Shown piece by piece: positions 8,535 to 15,129 of a stretch of DNA of 33,394 nucleotides. A program made the translations under genes and the position numbers. The DNA comes from a virus. How positions within the stretch are numbered: the first letter of the stretch is position 1; every line of letters starts with the position of its first letter. The stretch covers positions 1-33,394 of IMG/VR virus record IMGVR_UViG_3300000477_000004, one strand, 5' to 3'. Below the pieces are notes generated by a model. That model saw nothing but the letters and a program-made list of their open reading frames with translations. It was not told the origin of the DNA and ran no database searches.

Positions 8535-9714
8535 AGTAGACAGTCCAGATTTTGTTGTCATTGATGGTAAGCGTTATTATAAGGAAACTCCTACACCTGC
8601 CACAGTTTTTGGGTATCATCAAGCAAATGCTATACAGGAGGAGATAGCGGATGTTATCGAATCTGAAGGTTTAACTTTGCGATCCTCAGGATCAGTTGAT
8701 GCCGCGAATAATTACAAAGGGCAATTGAATTCCGCAATCAATAAAAAGATTACCGATGCTTATAATTTGTCCAGAAACCTAAACATTTTACCGACATCTT
8801 ATCCTATATTTCCTGTAGAGCCATTTCACCTTAAAGATAAGTTTTTTATCGGTGTTACAAAAGGAATAGGTTTACTTAAAGGGGTCGGCTCTAATTCTGA
8901 TTATTTTGAGGAATTCGATGGGATATACCCGGGCGGTATTGGCTATCCTGGTGTGATTAACTTTAGTCGTGTTTTTACTGATGAAGGAGAAAATACATGG
9001 GCTCAGTATAATCCAGCAAATCCAGATCCTGACGTAGGCTGCGTACCTTCACAAGCTTCAGGTTGGGCTGGATTTCCTCCGCAACTTGGTCGTGTATTGC
9101 ACGTTTACTTGGTAAAATCACCTAACTTTTCAAGTCATACAAATCGTTTAATGGTGGTGGTTGACAGAACGTATCCAGCACCTAACAATATCCTAAGTAT
9201 CGATCCGTCAATTACACATTATATGTATGCTGGTATGGCTCTTGTGGATAATCCTGGCGAAGCTCCTTTTCAAATAGCTCCTTTCATACGTCAAAGATAC
9301 TACCATTTATGGAATCGGGAGTTTTGGTTTACAAGGCTTAATTTTGCCCAAAATATTGTAGGAACTGGTACTTCGTTTAGTCAAGAACACACGGTAGAAG
9401 TTGATTGCATATCCTATGGCCCAGTAATGGTTGATCTTGAGGTTACACTTGACTATGTTGCAGGAGCTCCGTTACTGGATAATGTATCTGAAAAGGTTGC
9501 AGTGGAGATTAGTCCTATCGGAGATTTATCAGGAGTAAATAAGATAAATCGTGTTATACAAACCAATACCAAATCTGTATGGAACGTGCGTTTAGGCTTG
9601 GTAAATACAAAACATATTCTTGTAAAGATGAATGGTGTAGGTACATTAGACCATAATCATATTTGCGAAATAAGAACTATCGGTTTCACTATTGCAGAAA
9701 GGGGTATGGGATGA
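8527..9714 (+). CDS. Putative tail fibre or appendage protein
   Basis: The 395-residue product has an N-terminal segment common in phage fibre and neck-appendage proteins: PTPATVFGYHQANAIQEEI followed by ADVIESEGLTLRSSG and QLNSAINKKI. This corresponds to the 'evNalqeEianvIeaaGi.ls....qL..AI' type of sequence. The remainder is rich in aromatic residues, Pro and Gly with alternating beta pattern, consistent with a receptor-binding or capping domain, which I cannot identify further. The ATG at 8527 lies inside the end of the DUF1617-like gene, RBS ACGGAGG at 8515-8521. Function is inferred from the N-terminal motif and the neighbourhood. Confidence 0.6.
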   Translation: MHRVDSPDFVVIDGKRYYKETPTPATVFGYHQANAIQEEIADVIESEGLTLRSSGSVDAANNYKGQLNSAINKKITDAYNLSRNLNILPTSYPIFPVEPFHLKDKFFIGVTKGIGLLKGVGSNSDYFEEFDGIYPGGIGYPGVINFSRVFTDEGENTWAQYNPANPDPDVGCVPSQASGWAGFPPQLGRVLHVYLVKSPNFSSHTNRLMVVVDRTYPAPNNILSIDPSITHYMYAGMALVDNPGEAPFQIAPFIRQRYYHLWNREFWFTRLNFAQNIVGTGTSFSQEHTVEVDCISYGPVMVDLEVTLDYVAGAPLLDNVSEKVAVEISPIGDLSGVNKINRVIQTNTKSVWNVRLGLVNTKHILVKMNGVGTLDHNHICEIRTIGFTIAERGMG

Positions 9715-10073
9715 TTCGTCAATTACTAATCAACATCGGTGTCGGGATTCTTCAACGTCTTGGAAAAAGAATTTACGTAGCACTCTGGCAACATATATTT
9801 TCGGTTGTCGTTAAGGCAGAAGAGATATGGAAAGAAGAATGGAAAGCAGGAAAGGCTAAAAAGAAATATGTACTAAAGAAAGTGGAGGAGTATCTCCGAG
9901 AAAAGGGGATTGTCAAATGGTATAACAAACGTCCTCTTATGTTTCTTATAGAGCATACCTTGGGCCAATTGATTTTTGAATTTAATAAAGGATACTCACA
10001 CGATTGGTTAACAAAAGCTAAAGAGATTAAGGAAAGATTTTGGGGAAATATATTTCTTGGATTTTTAAATTGA
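9711..10073 (+). CDS. Small protein, possibly holin-like (LLH/superfamily 6 resemblance)
   Basis: The 120-residue product begins with a moderately hydrophobic N-terminal region (MIRQLLINIGVGILQRL...YVALWQHIFSVVV) followed by 'KAEEIWKEEWKAGKAKKKYVLKK' (read as KAEEIWKEEWKAG then KAKKKYVLKK). That AE...G.AKK.YVL arrangement is reminiscent of the LLH holin family, where a membrane anchor precedes a conserved A-E...G..KK.Y pattern. The match is weak because the hydrophobic segment is interrupted by charges. A longer reading starting at 9663 is possible, but GAAAGGGG at 9697-9704 and the ATGA-type overlap favour 9711. It is the last gene before the long non-coding junction. Confidence 0.5.
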   Translation: MIRQLLINIGVGILQRLGKRIYVALWQHIFSVVVKAEEIWKEEWKAGKAKKKYVLKKVEEYLREKGIVKWYNKRPLMFLIEHTLGQLIFEFNKGYSHDWLTKAKEIKERFWGNIFLGFLN

Positions 10074-10105
10074 CAATTAGTATTAAATAATCTGGCTATC
10101 TACTT

Positions 10106-10128
10106 AAAACGCAATATAAACGCAATAC
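10106..10128 (+). repeat. Junction element A1 (+ orientation)
   Basis: This is a 23-base element whose core is CGCAATATAAACGCAATAC. It holds two CGCAATA units at 10110-10116 and 10121-10127, an 11-base period, so both would face the same side of the helix. It is the exact reverse complement of 10247-10269 and recurs near 31 kb. After the core comes AGAATATAGTATATAG, a weaker version of the extension seen in the other copies. It could be an operator or iteron-like protein-binding site; no function is known. Confidence 0.85.
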
Positions 10129-10146
10129 AGAATATAGTATATAGGT

Positions 10147-10163
10147 GTTTATATTGCGTTTTT
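10147..10163 (-). repeat. Half element between A1 and A2
   Basis: GTTTATATTGCGTTTTT on the + strand is the reverse complement of the first 16 bases of A1, carrying one CGCAATA unit. A1 and this half element could form a 16-bp stem with a 25-base loop followed by a T run, so in RNA it may act as a weak, AT-rich terminator after the gene ending at 10073. Confidence 0.7.
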
Positions 10164-10232
10164 TCTTCATTTTACTGCTATTTTAACATAACATATTGAT
10201 TTATATATATTTACTTAGTTCAATACATATAT

Positions 10233-10270
10233 ACACTATATATTTTGTATTGCGTTTATATTGCGTTTTT
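10233..10270 (-). repeat. Junction element A2 (- orientation)
   Basis: The 23-base core at 10247-10269 is a perfect inverted copy of A1. Read on the - strand, the core is followed by AAAATATATAGTGT, the extension also found in the copy at 30855. The gap between the A1 and A2 cores is 118 bases. Confidence 0.85.
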
Positions 10271-10354
10271 AATTGCTGCTTATAATGTATGTATAAAAAT
10301 TGTTCTGTAAGTCATTGATTTATATAGACTTGCATATTTTGATATAAAATACTA

Positions 10355-10382
10355 TTGACTATTTGAGCGCATAAATTATATT
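10355..10382 (+). promoter_or_regulatory. Promoter-like site, TTGACT-16-TATATT
   Basis: TTGACT at 10355-10360 and TATATT at 10377-10382 are 16 bases apart and resemble a housekeeping-sigma promoter reading towards the early genes. The surrounding sequence is very AT-rich, so chance matches are likely. Confidence 0.4.
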
Positions 10383-10527
10383 CTATAGTATACTTTTATT
10401 ATGCTCTTTTACATTCTCAAACTGCTTTAATGAAGCTTCCATACAGAAAATACAAACTATTTTCAAAAAATTTGGCTCTCTAACTGGTTGATTTTATTAG
10501 ACTTGAGATTTTTGACCAAAAAAGTTG

Positions 10528-10556
10528 TTGCATTTCTTCCAACTTGAGTGTATATT
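10528..10556 (+). promoter_or_regulatory. Promoter-like site, TTGCAT-17-TATATT
   Basis: TTGCAT at 10528-10533 and TATATT at 10551-10556 have 17-base spacing. Transcription would begin near 10563, about 65 bases before the first early gene, leaving the hairpin leader at 10595-10608 in the RNA. Confidence 0.45.
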
Positions 10557-10594
10557 TACCACAGATGATTGATTGAAAGCACAACAAACAAACC

Positions 10595-10622
10595 GCTCCT
10601 GAAGGGGCATAATAGAAAGGGG
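10595..10622 (+). promoter_or_regulatory. Leader hairpin plus RBS, copy 1
   Basis: GCTCC-TGAA-GGGGC (10595-10608) forms a 5-bp stem with a 4-base loop and is followed by ATAATAGAAAGGGG, the RBS of the gene at 10629. The same hairpin, spacing and ATAGAAAGG RBS recur before the gene at 11012. Confidence 0.6.
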
Positions 10623-10628
10623 TTTCAA

Positions 10629-10931
10629 ATGAAAACCACAAACAAAATAACTTACCGTCGCCTTACCGCTAATAGCTCATCCCATGAACTATCAGATATG
10701 GTAAGCAGAATGATGTTTCACGTGAAACGGAATTCTATACCAGAGAAGGTTAGAATGGACAAAAGACGGGTACGTATTCTTTATAGGGCTTTAGTTGCTG
10801 GTATAGTTAAGTCCGTGCGCATAAGTAAAGATGGCGAGGCTGAATATTTTTTCAACGGTGTGAGGAAACACTTTCGTGGTCTTGAATGCGATACCCGCAC
10901 CTTTAAAGCAATCTTGAGAAGAGGTTATTAA
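10629..10931 (+). CDS. Small basic protein; the gene contains a parS-like site
   Basis: I do not recognise the family. The 100-residue product is strongly basic (many R and K), with a central helical region (VRILYRALVAGIVKSVRI) followed by SKDGEAEYFFNGVRKHFRG, suggesting a small nucleic-acid-binding protein. This is inference from charge only. The open frame extends upstream to 10569, but AAAGGGG at 10617-10623 and the duplicated leader place the start at ATG 10629. Codons 29-34 (MFHVKR) are encoded by the parS-like palindrome described separately. A strong terminator follows, so this first early gene may be transcribed on its own. Confidence 0.7.
   Translation: MKTTNKITYRRLTANSSSHELSDMVSRMMFHVKRNSIPEKVRMDKRRVRILYRALVAGIVKSVRISKDGEAEYFFNGVRKHFRGLECDTRTFKAILRRGY
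10714..10729 (+). promoter_or_regulatory. parS-like site
   Basis: TGTTTCACGTGAAACG matches the bacterial ParB-binding site consensus TGTTTCACGTGAAACA at 15 of 16 positions. The central 14 bases form a perfect palindrome. By simple base counting, a 15/16 match is expected about 0.0004 times in a window this size. It lies inside a small early gene near the non-coding junction. Chromosomal parS sites are also often inside genes. Confidence 0.8.
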
Positions 10932-10945
10932 TTGTAAATCCACTT

Positions 10946-10974
10946 TCCCCTGCTATGGTGGCAGGGGATTTTTT
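10946..10974 (+). terminator. Rho-independent terminator after the gene at 10629
   Basis: TCCCCTGC (10946-10953) pairs with GCAGGGGA (10961-10968) around a 7-base loop, followed by six T (10969-10974). Confidence 0.9.
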
Positions 10975-10979
10975 AAACA

Positions 10980-11006
10980 GCCCGAAAGGGCACAATAGAA
11001 AGGAGC
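10980..11006 (+). promoter_or_regulatory. Leader hairpin plus RBS, copy 2
   Basis: GCCC-GAAA-GGGC (10980-10991) forms a 4-bp stem with a GNRA tetraloop and is followed by ACAATAGAAAGGAG. The arrangement matches the copy at 10595. It begins 6 bases after the terminator T run, so it may be the 5' end of a processed or newly started transcript. Confidence 0.6.
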
Positions 11007-11011
11007 CTAAA

Positions 11012-11452
11012 ATGGCTAAAACAAACAAAACAACCCGTATCAACAAAGAAGGTCAGAAAGTGGATCAGGAGAAAAAGGTCGATAATGTTGATATTAAGAA
11101 AGTGGATCAGGAAAAAAAGGTCGACAATGTTGATATTAAGAAAGTGGTTAAGCTCAGTCCTGCCGCAGAATCATTGCAGACCATTGTTCGTGAAGAGCTG
11201 GCTAAATCAAAACAGCGGTTTGTTGATCTTGCAAAGGCTCAGGGGTATTCAGAGGACGATTCTGAAAAAATCTCTACAAAGATTCTCGGGCAGTTTACAG
11301 CCAATAAGTGGTCAAGTCTTGCGTGGTCAAGGTCTACCCGTAGTGTGCGGTCAAAAAGTCAAGCTATAAAGGATCTGCTGGCAGGTAAGAACGTTGAGGG
11401 GGCTCCTCAGGAAGTGCTTGACGCGGTAGAAAAATTAAAAGCATATCTCTAA
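11012..11452 (+). CDS. Unknown protein with a tandem 14-residue repeat
   Basis: I do not recognise the family. The 146-residue product has a charged N-terminus with two tandem copies of KVDQEKKVDNVDIK (residues 16-43), then a helical region (AAESLQTIVREELAKSKQRF), a region containing TANKWSSLAWSRSTRSVRSKSQ and a helical C-terminus. The repeat is exact at protein level, with two silent or near-silent base differences between copies. The open frame extends to 10955, but that would start inside the terminator; ATG 11012 with AAAGGAG at 10999-11005 is right. A terminator follows. Confidence 0.7.
   Translation: MAKTNKTTRINKEGQKVDQEKKVDNVDIKKVDQEKKVDNVDIKKVVKLSPAAESLQTIVREELAKSKQRFVDLAKAQGYSEDDSEKISTKILGQFTANKWSSLAWSRSTRSVRSKSQAIKDLLAGKNVEGAPQEVLDAVEKLKAYL
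11057..11140 (+). repeat. Tandem 42-base repeat, two copies
   Basis: Copies at 11057-11098 and 11099-11140 each encode KVDQEKKVDNVDIK in frame and differ at only two positions (GAG/GAA and GAT/GAC). A third copy begins (AAAGTGG) and then diverges. The repeat looks like a recent in-frame duplication, or a length-variable linker. Confidence 0.9.
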
Positions 11453-11474
11453 TAGTTCCAGATCAAAGTAGTTC

Positions 11475-11508
11475 GGGTGTAGCTCTTATAAGAGAGCTAC
11501 CCCTTTTT
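11475..11508 (+). terminator. Rho-independent terminator
   Basis: GGG-T-GTAGCTCT (11475-11486) pairs with AGAGCTAC-CCC (11493-11503), with one bulged T and a 6-base loop, followed by five T. The remaining 200 bases up to 11709 hold no gene that I can support. Confidence 0.85.
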
Positions 11509-11691
11509 GTGGTTTATAGTTTGCAGTATTGCTCTTTTACACTATTCCAAATATTCATTTTAAGCTATCCAGGAACGCTTCCAGGCTACTTTCTACAATT
11601 CAACGTATAAAGCATAGTCTCAATATAAAAAGCGATTAGAGAGCTTCCTGGAGCTGTTTAAATTGAAATGCATTTTTAGCAGTACACAAAC

Positions 11692-11706
11692 GCTAAGGAG
11701 GTTAGC
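11692..11706 (+). promoter_or_regulatory. RBS displayed in a hairpin loop
   Basis: GCTAA-GGAGG-TTAGC forms a 5-bp stem whose 5-base loop is the Shine-Dalgarno sequence of the gene at 11710. Similar arrangements precede the genes at 8031, 13145 and 21424. Confidence 0.6.
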
Positions 11707-11709
11707 ATA

Positions 11710-12036
11710 ATGGGTAAAGTAAATACAGAGGTTTTCATCAAATATAAACTAAGCACTTGCAAAGCTTGGGCACAAAAAGCACTTGTGGTCGTATACAACA
11801 ATCAAACGGCAGATGAAAAGACTGCGGAGCATACTAAGTATTTAAACGGGAAGGGCTTCTCTGGGTGTGACTCTGAAATCCTGAGCAAACTTGCAAAGTG
11901 GTATCTTGATAAAGGATTCCTGACATATAGACAATTAAGGATAGTACAAAAGAGAATCCCTAAATATTGGAAGCAGGTTCTCGAAGTTAGCGATATGGAA
12001 AAGCTTAAGGCTTCAATGCAGATGTGGGGTGTATAA
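11710..12036 (+). CDS. Conserved phage protein of unknown function
   Basis: The 108-residue product has a pattern I have seen in many phage hypothetical proteins: 'NNQTADEKTAEHTKYLNGKGF' (split here as NNQTADEKTAEHT and KYLNGKGF), then 'DSEILSKLAKWYLDKGFLT' and 'RQLRIVQKRIPKYWKQ'. No named domain or catalytic motif is visible. It is compact and helical with a basic C-terminus. Its last codon overlaps the next start (TAATG), so it heads a coupled group of small early genes. Confidence 0.7.
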   Translation: MGKVNTEVFIKYKLSTCKAWAQKALVVVYNNQTADEKTAEHTKYLNGKGFSGCDSEILSKLAKWYLDKGFLTYRQLRIVQKRIPKYWKQVLEVSDMEKLKASMQMWGV

Positions 12037-12446
12037 TGCTATTAACACATAATAACACTATAACAGACTGCGGAAGCTTCAAATGGCGGGGTCGTGACGG
12101 TCAGTATGTTAAATTAAGGAATGTTCATACTAAGAGGCTTTTCTATATTGCGAAGATGATCTGGAATCATTCTGCTCCACCCCATCAAAGAATTTGGGAT
12201 GACCATAGATACACTTTCGATAAGGAAATATATACAGAGGCCTACATGACGGAAGCTTTCAAACATTGCGTTATGGAACTCTCTTTAAGAGATGATCTTG
12301 GTCCAAAAATGCGTGGTGTTCTTGTTAAGATGGCTGAGTATTCAAAGATACTTAAGGACTTAGGGGATGCTGGTCGTAGAGGGGCAGAAGCTGGCAACAA
12401 GTTGAAAAGGTCAATTAACCGTTTGAGACTGGAGGCTGATAAATGA
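12036..12446 (+). CDS. Unknown early protein
   Basis: I do not recognise the family. The 136-residue product has an N-terminal beta-like part (FKWRGRDGQYVKLRNVHTKR), a His-rich middle (NHSAPPHQRIWDDHRYTF) and a helical, basic C-terminus (RRGAEAGNKLKRSINRLRLE). A GTG at 12024 is in frame, but ATG 12036 overlaps the upstream stop (TAATG) and fits the coupling seen elsewhere. It overlaps the next gene by 4 bases (ATGA). Confidence 0.6.
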   Translation: MLLTHNNTITDCGSFKWRGRDGQYVKLRNVHTKRLFYIAKMIWNHSAPPHQRIWDDHRYTFDKEIYTEAYMTEAFKHCVMELSLRDDLGPKMRGVLVKMAEYSKILKDLGDAGRRGAEAGNKLKRSINRLRLEADK

Positions 12447-12901
12447 GAGGCATAGTAGAAAACACTTGCAAAAATTGTGGGTATGACAGAGCCGTATTCA
12501 TTGCAGATCCTACCACTAAGAATAAAATTTCCAAACTTTCTTATGATCATAAGGTTGATCCCACATTAGCGGTTGTCATTTGCGTTAATTGTGGCTACCC
12601 TGATAATCCTCATAAAGGTAAATCAGTCTTAGAGGATGTGGCAAAAAATCTATCTGAGGTAACTGAGAGATTAAAAAGCGATCCACAAAAGAAAGTTGGT
12701 CCTGTCGTTGAAGGTGATCAATGCGAATGTGGTGGCTTCTATTTTGAAACGTCAAGAAATACCTTTCGGTGCAGTAGATGTCCAGCAGTTTACATCCAGC
12801 GACGTCCTCAAGGAAAAGTTATCACTGAAAAGACGGTTCGTAAAATTTCCAAAATGCTTGAAAGTGTAAATACGGTTGAGGACTTTAACGTTATATTTTA
12901 A
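12443..12901 (+). CDS. Protein with two zinc-ribbon-like cysteine clusters
   Basis: The 152-residue product carries two clusters. The first is CKNC near the N-terminus paired with CVNC about 35 residues on (CKNCGYDRAVF ... VICVNCGYPDNP). The second is CEC paired with CSRC near residues 94-112 (QCECGGFYFE ... FRCSRCPAVY), a compact ribbon. Between them is a helical linker. Zinc ribbons of this sort bind nucleic acid or protein partners, and no enzyme motif is visible. The ATG overlaps the upstream stop (ATGA). Confidence 0.65.
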   Translation: MRGIVENTCKNCGYDRAVFIADPTTKNKISKLSYDHKVDPTLAVVICVNCGYPDNPHKGKSVLEDVAKNLSEVTERLKSDPQKKVGPVVEGDQCECGGFYFETSRNTFRCSRCPAVYIQRRPQGKVITEKTVRKISKMLESVNTVEDFNVIF

Positions 12902-12914
12902 CAATGGGGTTATT

Positions 12915-13121
12915 ATGCAAAATCAGTGTATTCGTAGACGTAAAGCTGGTAAGTGTCGAATCTGCGGTAGAGTCTTAAAGAGAGCGGATCGCACTCACAA
13001 ATGGAAAGAGTTTATTTTTGAAGGTGAGAAGGAATCCTCTTTTATTTGTAATTCTCACGTGGTGTCGGCATCTTGCCATGAAATTGTTCTATCTAATGAA
13101 TACATTATGGTCAATGGTTAA
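12915..13121 (+). CDS. Small zinc-finger-like protein
   Basis: The 68-residue, basic product has CRICGRVLKRADRTHKW followed by ICNSH and CHEI, a possible C-x2-C ... C-x2-H type zinc site. The open frame extends upstream to 12876, but the GGGG at 12906-12909 places the start at ATG 12915. Possible regulator or nuclease accessory; function not inferable. Confidence 0.55.
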   Translation: MQNQCIRRRKAGKCRICGRVLKRADRTHKWKEFIFEGEKESSFICNSHVVSASCHEIVLSNEYIMVNG

Positions 13122-13144
13122 ACTTAAACGCTATGGAGGTAGCT

Positions 13145-14077
13145 ATGAGTCTGGTTTACAAAGATTTAGGAAAAGACGTTCAAGGAACTCTTACATGGAA
13201 AGAAGCAATCAAAAAAGCGGATCTCGATTGGGAAACGTCTAAAGAACCTCTTTACGATTGCGATGGCAATAAAGTTCCTCACTTCGGCATCTTTCGTAAA
13301 GATACACGCCAGTGTCTTGGGGCTGTAGGATCTAATTATACACCAGTTCAAAATCACGAAACCTTTTCGTTTCTTGATAGCTTGACAGGAGCTGGAATGG
13401 GACTTGAATATTCTACTGCTGGTGCTATTGACGGAGGCAAGCGAATATGGACTTTAGTAAAGCTTCCGCATAGGATTACAGTAGGAAGTTCTGAGCAATT
13501 AATGCCTTATTTGCTTGCGGCAAACTCAAATGACGGTAGTTCACGGTTGACGTTTAAGCTTACTACTGTAAGGCCTGTTTGTTCCAATACGTTCAATCTT
13601 GCGCTTAAAGAGAAAGCCCAGACACTTGCGCTTCGGCATACTGCTAAAGTAAAGGCACGTATGGATGATGCACAAAAAGTGCTTGCGGCTATTGGGGATC
13701 AGATTGACAACATCGGTTTATTATTGAACGGTCTTTCTAAAACTCAGTTAAGTGGCAATAAGATGAAGGAATTTTTAGAGGCTACTTTCGATTTGTCAAA
13801 GGAAAATGATCAAATTAAGGCCGCCGAAATTCTCTCCATTTTTGAGCATAATGATGGTGACGTTTACAAGGAACAGAGAGGGACTGCATTCAATATGCTT
13901 TCCGCAGTTACTAACTTTGTAGACCACCGAAGTGAGGTTCGTCCGCAGTTAAGTGAGACTGAGGCGCAAGCAAGGGCGAGAGGTGCTATGTTCGGTGTTG
14001 GGGAGGCTTTCAAGTTTGCCGCAATAAGTAATCTTGTGCAAGTAGTTTTTAATAAAAGTTACATGGAGCTCATATAA
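13145..14077 (+). CDS. DUF932 (phage/plasmid-like) protein
   Basis: The 310-residue product fits the DUF932 family (also named phage/plasmid-like protein TIGR03299). It has 'LGAVGSNYTPVQNHETFSFLD' (seen as LGAVGSNYTPVQNHE then TFSFLD), the ALIDGGKRIWTLVKLP-like segment AIDGGKRIWTLVKLP, the 'LLAANSNDGSSRLTFKLTTVRPVCSNT' block (LLAANSNDGSS, then TTVRPVCSNT) and a long helical C-terminal half. The family is widespread on phages and plasmids, often near recombination or replication genes. Its molecular role is unknown. ATG 13133 is in frame, but GGAGG at 13135-13139 makes 13145 the start. Confidence 0.85.
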   Translation: MSLVYKDLGKDVQGTLTWKEAIKKADLDWETSKEPLYDCDGNKVPHFGIFRKDTRQCLGAVGSNYTPVQNHETFSFLDSLTGAGMGLEYSTAGAIDGGKRIWTLVKLPHRITVGSSEQLMPYLLAANSNDGSSRLTFKLTTVRPVCSNTFNLALKEKAQTLALRHTAKVKARMDDAQKVLAAIGDQIDNIGLLLNGLSKTQLSGNKMKEFLEATFDLSKENDQIKAAEILSIFEHNDGDVYKEQRGTAFNMLSAVTNFVDHRSEVRPQLSETEAQARARGAMFGVGEAFKFAAISNLVQVVFNKSYMELI

Positions 14078-14445
14078 TGCCGTACAATTTACGGATGAAT
14101 CGTTTACGTGCCGAGCATGATATATTTATGTGGATGATGAAATCCGCAGTATATCCTAAGTCAGTAGGTTACGTTTCGGAAGTATTGACTGATGGATGGC
14201 AATCAGCATTCGGTAACGAAAATTATCCAGAAAATACTACAGTAGTTAAGTGGTTTGAATTGATAAGAACCCAGCTTCTTATCAACGGTTTTCATAAGAT
14301 TGGGGTAGCAGTACCCCAGTCTTTGAAAGATTATTTACAGGAGGTATTTGACACTCCTGATGATGAAGTTGAGGTAGGGATTTCTATGCTTGAAGAGGAT
14401 CCTTATTTTCAATATGTTGCTTACCAGAAGGTAAGTGTTTCTTAA
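14077..14445 (+). CDS. Unknown early protein
   Basis: I do not recognise the family. The 122-residue product is mostly helical with many aromatic residues (HDIFMWMMKSAVYPKS, then VVKWFELIRTQLLINGFH) and an acidic C-terminal part (DTPDDEVEVGISMLEED). Its ATG overlaps the DUF932 stop (TAATG), so the two are translationally coupled and may act together. Confidence 0.6.
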   Translation: MPYNLRMNRLRAEHDIFMWMMKSAVYPKSVGYVSEVLTDGWQSAFGNENYPENTTVVKWFELIRTQLLINGFHKIGVAVPQSLKDYLQEVFDTPDDEVEVGISMLEEDPYFQYVAYQKVSVS

Positions 14446-14472
14446 TAACCCTATATTTTTAAGGAGGCCAAT

Positions 14473-15048
14473 ATGGCTGGTGTTAAAAAGGTAGTGAAAC
14501 CTGAAGCGGAAGAACTTGACGTTCAGGAAACAGAAGAAGTCGGAACAGTGGAGAACGACGACAAAGCTCCGAAAAAGGAGAAGAAGGAGAAAAAGACGAA
14601 AGAGGAGAAGGGTTTTACTTGCTCTTCCAAACGCCGTGTTCCTGTTGTCAAATTGCTTTGTGAGCAAAAGTATACCGATGCTCAGATTGCGGAGATGGCA
14701 ATCAAAGAACTTGCCGAAGCTGGAATCTCCAGAACTATCCCGATTCGCTTTGTAGCAAACAACCGTAAAGCAATCAATAACGGCACTCGGGATGAAATGA
14801 TTGCCGCATTGAAGTTTAACGTTCCTACAAAACCGCTTGAGGAGCTTGTCGAGTATGATGGCAAAGTTGTTCCCGATTCGGAAGTTCCTGAAAAAGTAAA
14901 AAAGGAAAAAGCTGCCGCGAAGGAGAAGAAATCGACTGCCGAGAAAACTGAGGAAAAACTCAAAAGTCACGGCGTTGAAATCAAGGAGGACATTGACGAG
15001 GCTGAACTTCCTATACCAAAGAAGAAAAAGAGAGTCAAAAAGTCCTAA
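14473..15048 (+). CDS. Lys/Glu-rich protein with a small folded core
   Basis: The 191-residue product has low-complexity charged flanks. Residues 1-45 are acidic then Lys-rich; residues 125-191 alternate K, E and A and end in KKKKRVKKS. Between them, residues about 48-105 form a likely folded core (VVKLLCEQKYTDAQIAEMAI then SRTIPIRFVANNRKAIN) with a helix-turn-helix feel. It could be a histone-like or DNA-binding protein; this is inferred from charge. RBS AAGGAGG lies at 14460-14466. Long opposite-strand open frames here are shadows of the biased composition. Confidence 0.65.
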   Translation: MAGVKKVVKPEAEELDVQETEEVGTVENDDKAPKKEKKEKKTKEEKGFTCSSKRRVPVVKLLCEQKYTDAQIAEMAIKELAEAGISRTIPIRFVANNRKAINNGTRDEMIAALKFNVPTKPLEELVEYDGKVVPDSEVPEKVKKEKAAAKEKKSTAEKTEEKLKSHGVEIKEDIDEAELPIPKKKKRVKKS

Positions 15049-15073
15049 CAACCTTTACCTTTTGCATACTTAC

Positions 15074-15115
15074 GGGAGAGCCGATCTGTTCTTTCGATCG
15101 GCATTCTCCTGTTTT
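15074..15115 (+). terminator. Terminator-like hairpin before the ligase gene
   Basis: GGAGA-GCCGATC (15075-15086) pairs with GATCGGC-AT-TCTCC (15096-15109), with a 2-base bulge and a 9-base loop, followed by TGTTTT. It likely separates transcription of the ligase from the upstream gene, with the ligase RBS GAAAGGAG directly after. Confidence 0.7.
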
Positions 15116-15129
15116 GAAAGGAGTTTACT

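Larger units (their letters stand above)
10074..10628 (+). other. AT-rich non-coding junction between late and early regions
   Basis: No supported gene lies in these 555 bases on either strand. The region holds the paired inverted CGCAATA elements (10106-10270), a half element at 10147-10163, two promoter-like sites (10355-10382 and 10528-10556) and a short leader hairpin before the next gene. It separates the lysis/tail genes from the early gene block, so it is a candidate control region or replication origin. The 12-mer TGCTCTTTTACA occurs near 10403 and again near 11528. Confidence 0.7.

Noticed and set aside
10569-10628. Longer N-terminus of the gene at 10629
   Set aside because: The extension has no RBS and runs through the conserved leader hairpin, while AAAGGGG precedes the ATG at 10629.
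14335-15051. Long minus-strand open frame of 238 codons
   Set aside because: It lies opposite a Lys/Glu-rich gene with a good RBS. Its Phe/Leu-rich product and lack of a start signal mark it as a composition shadow.
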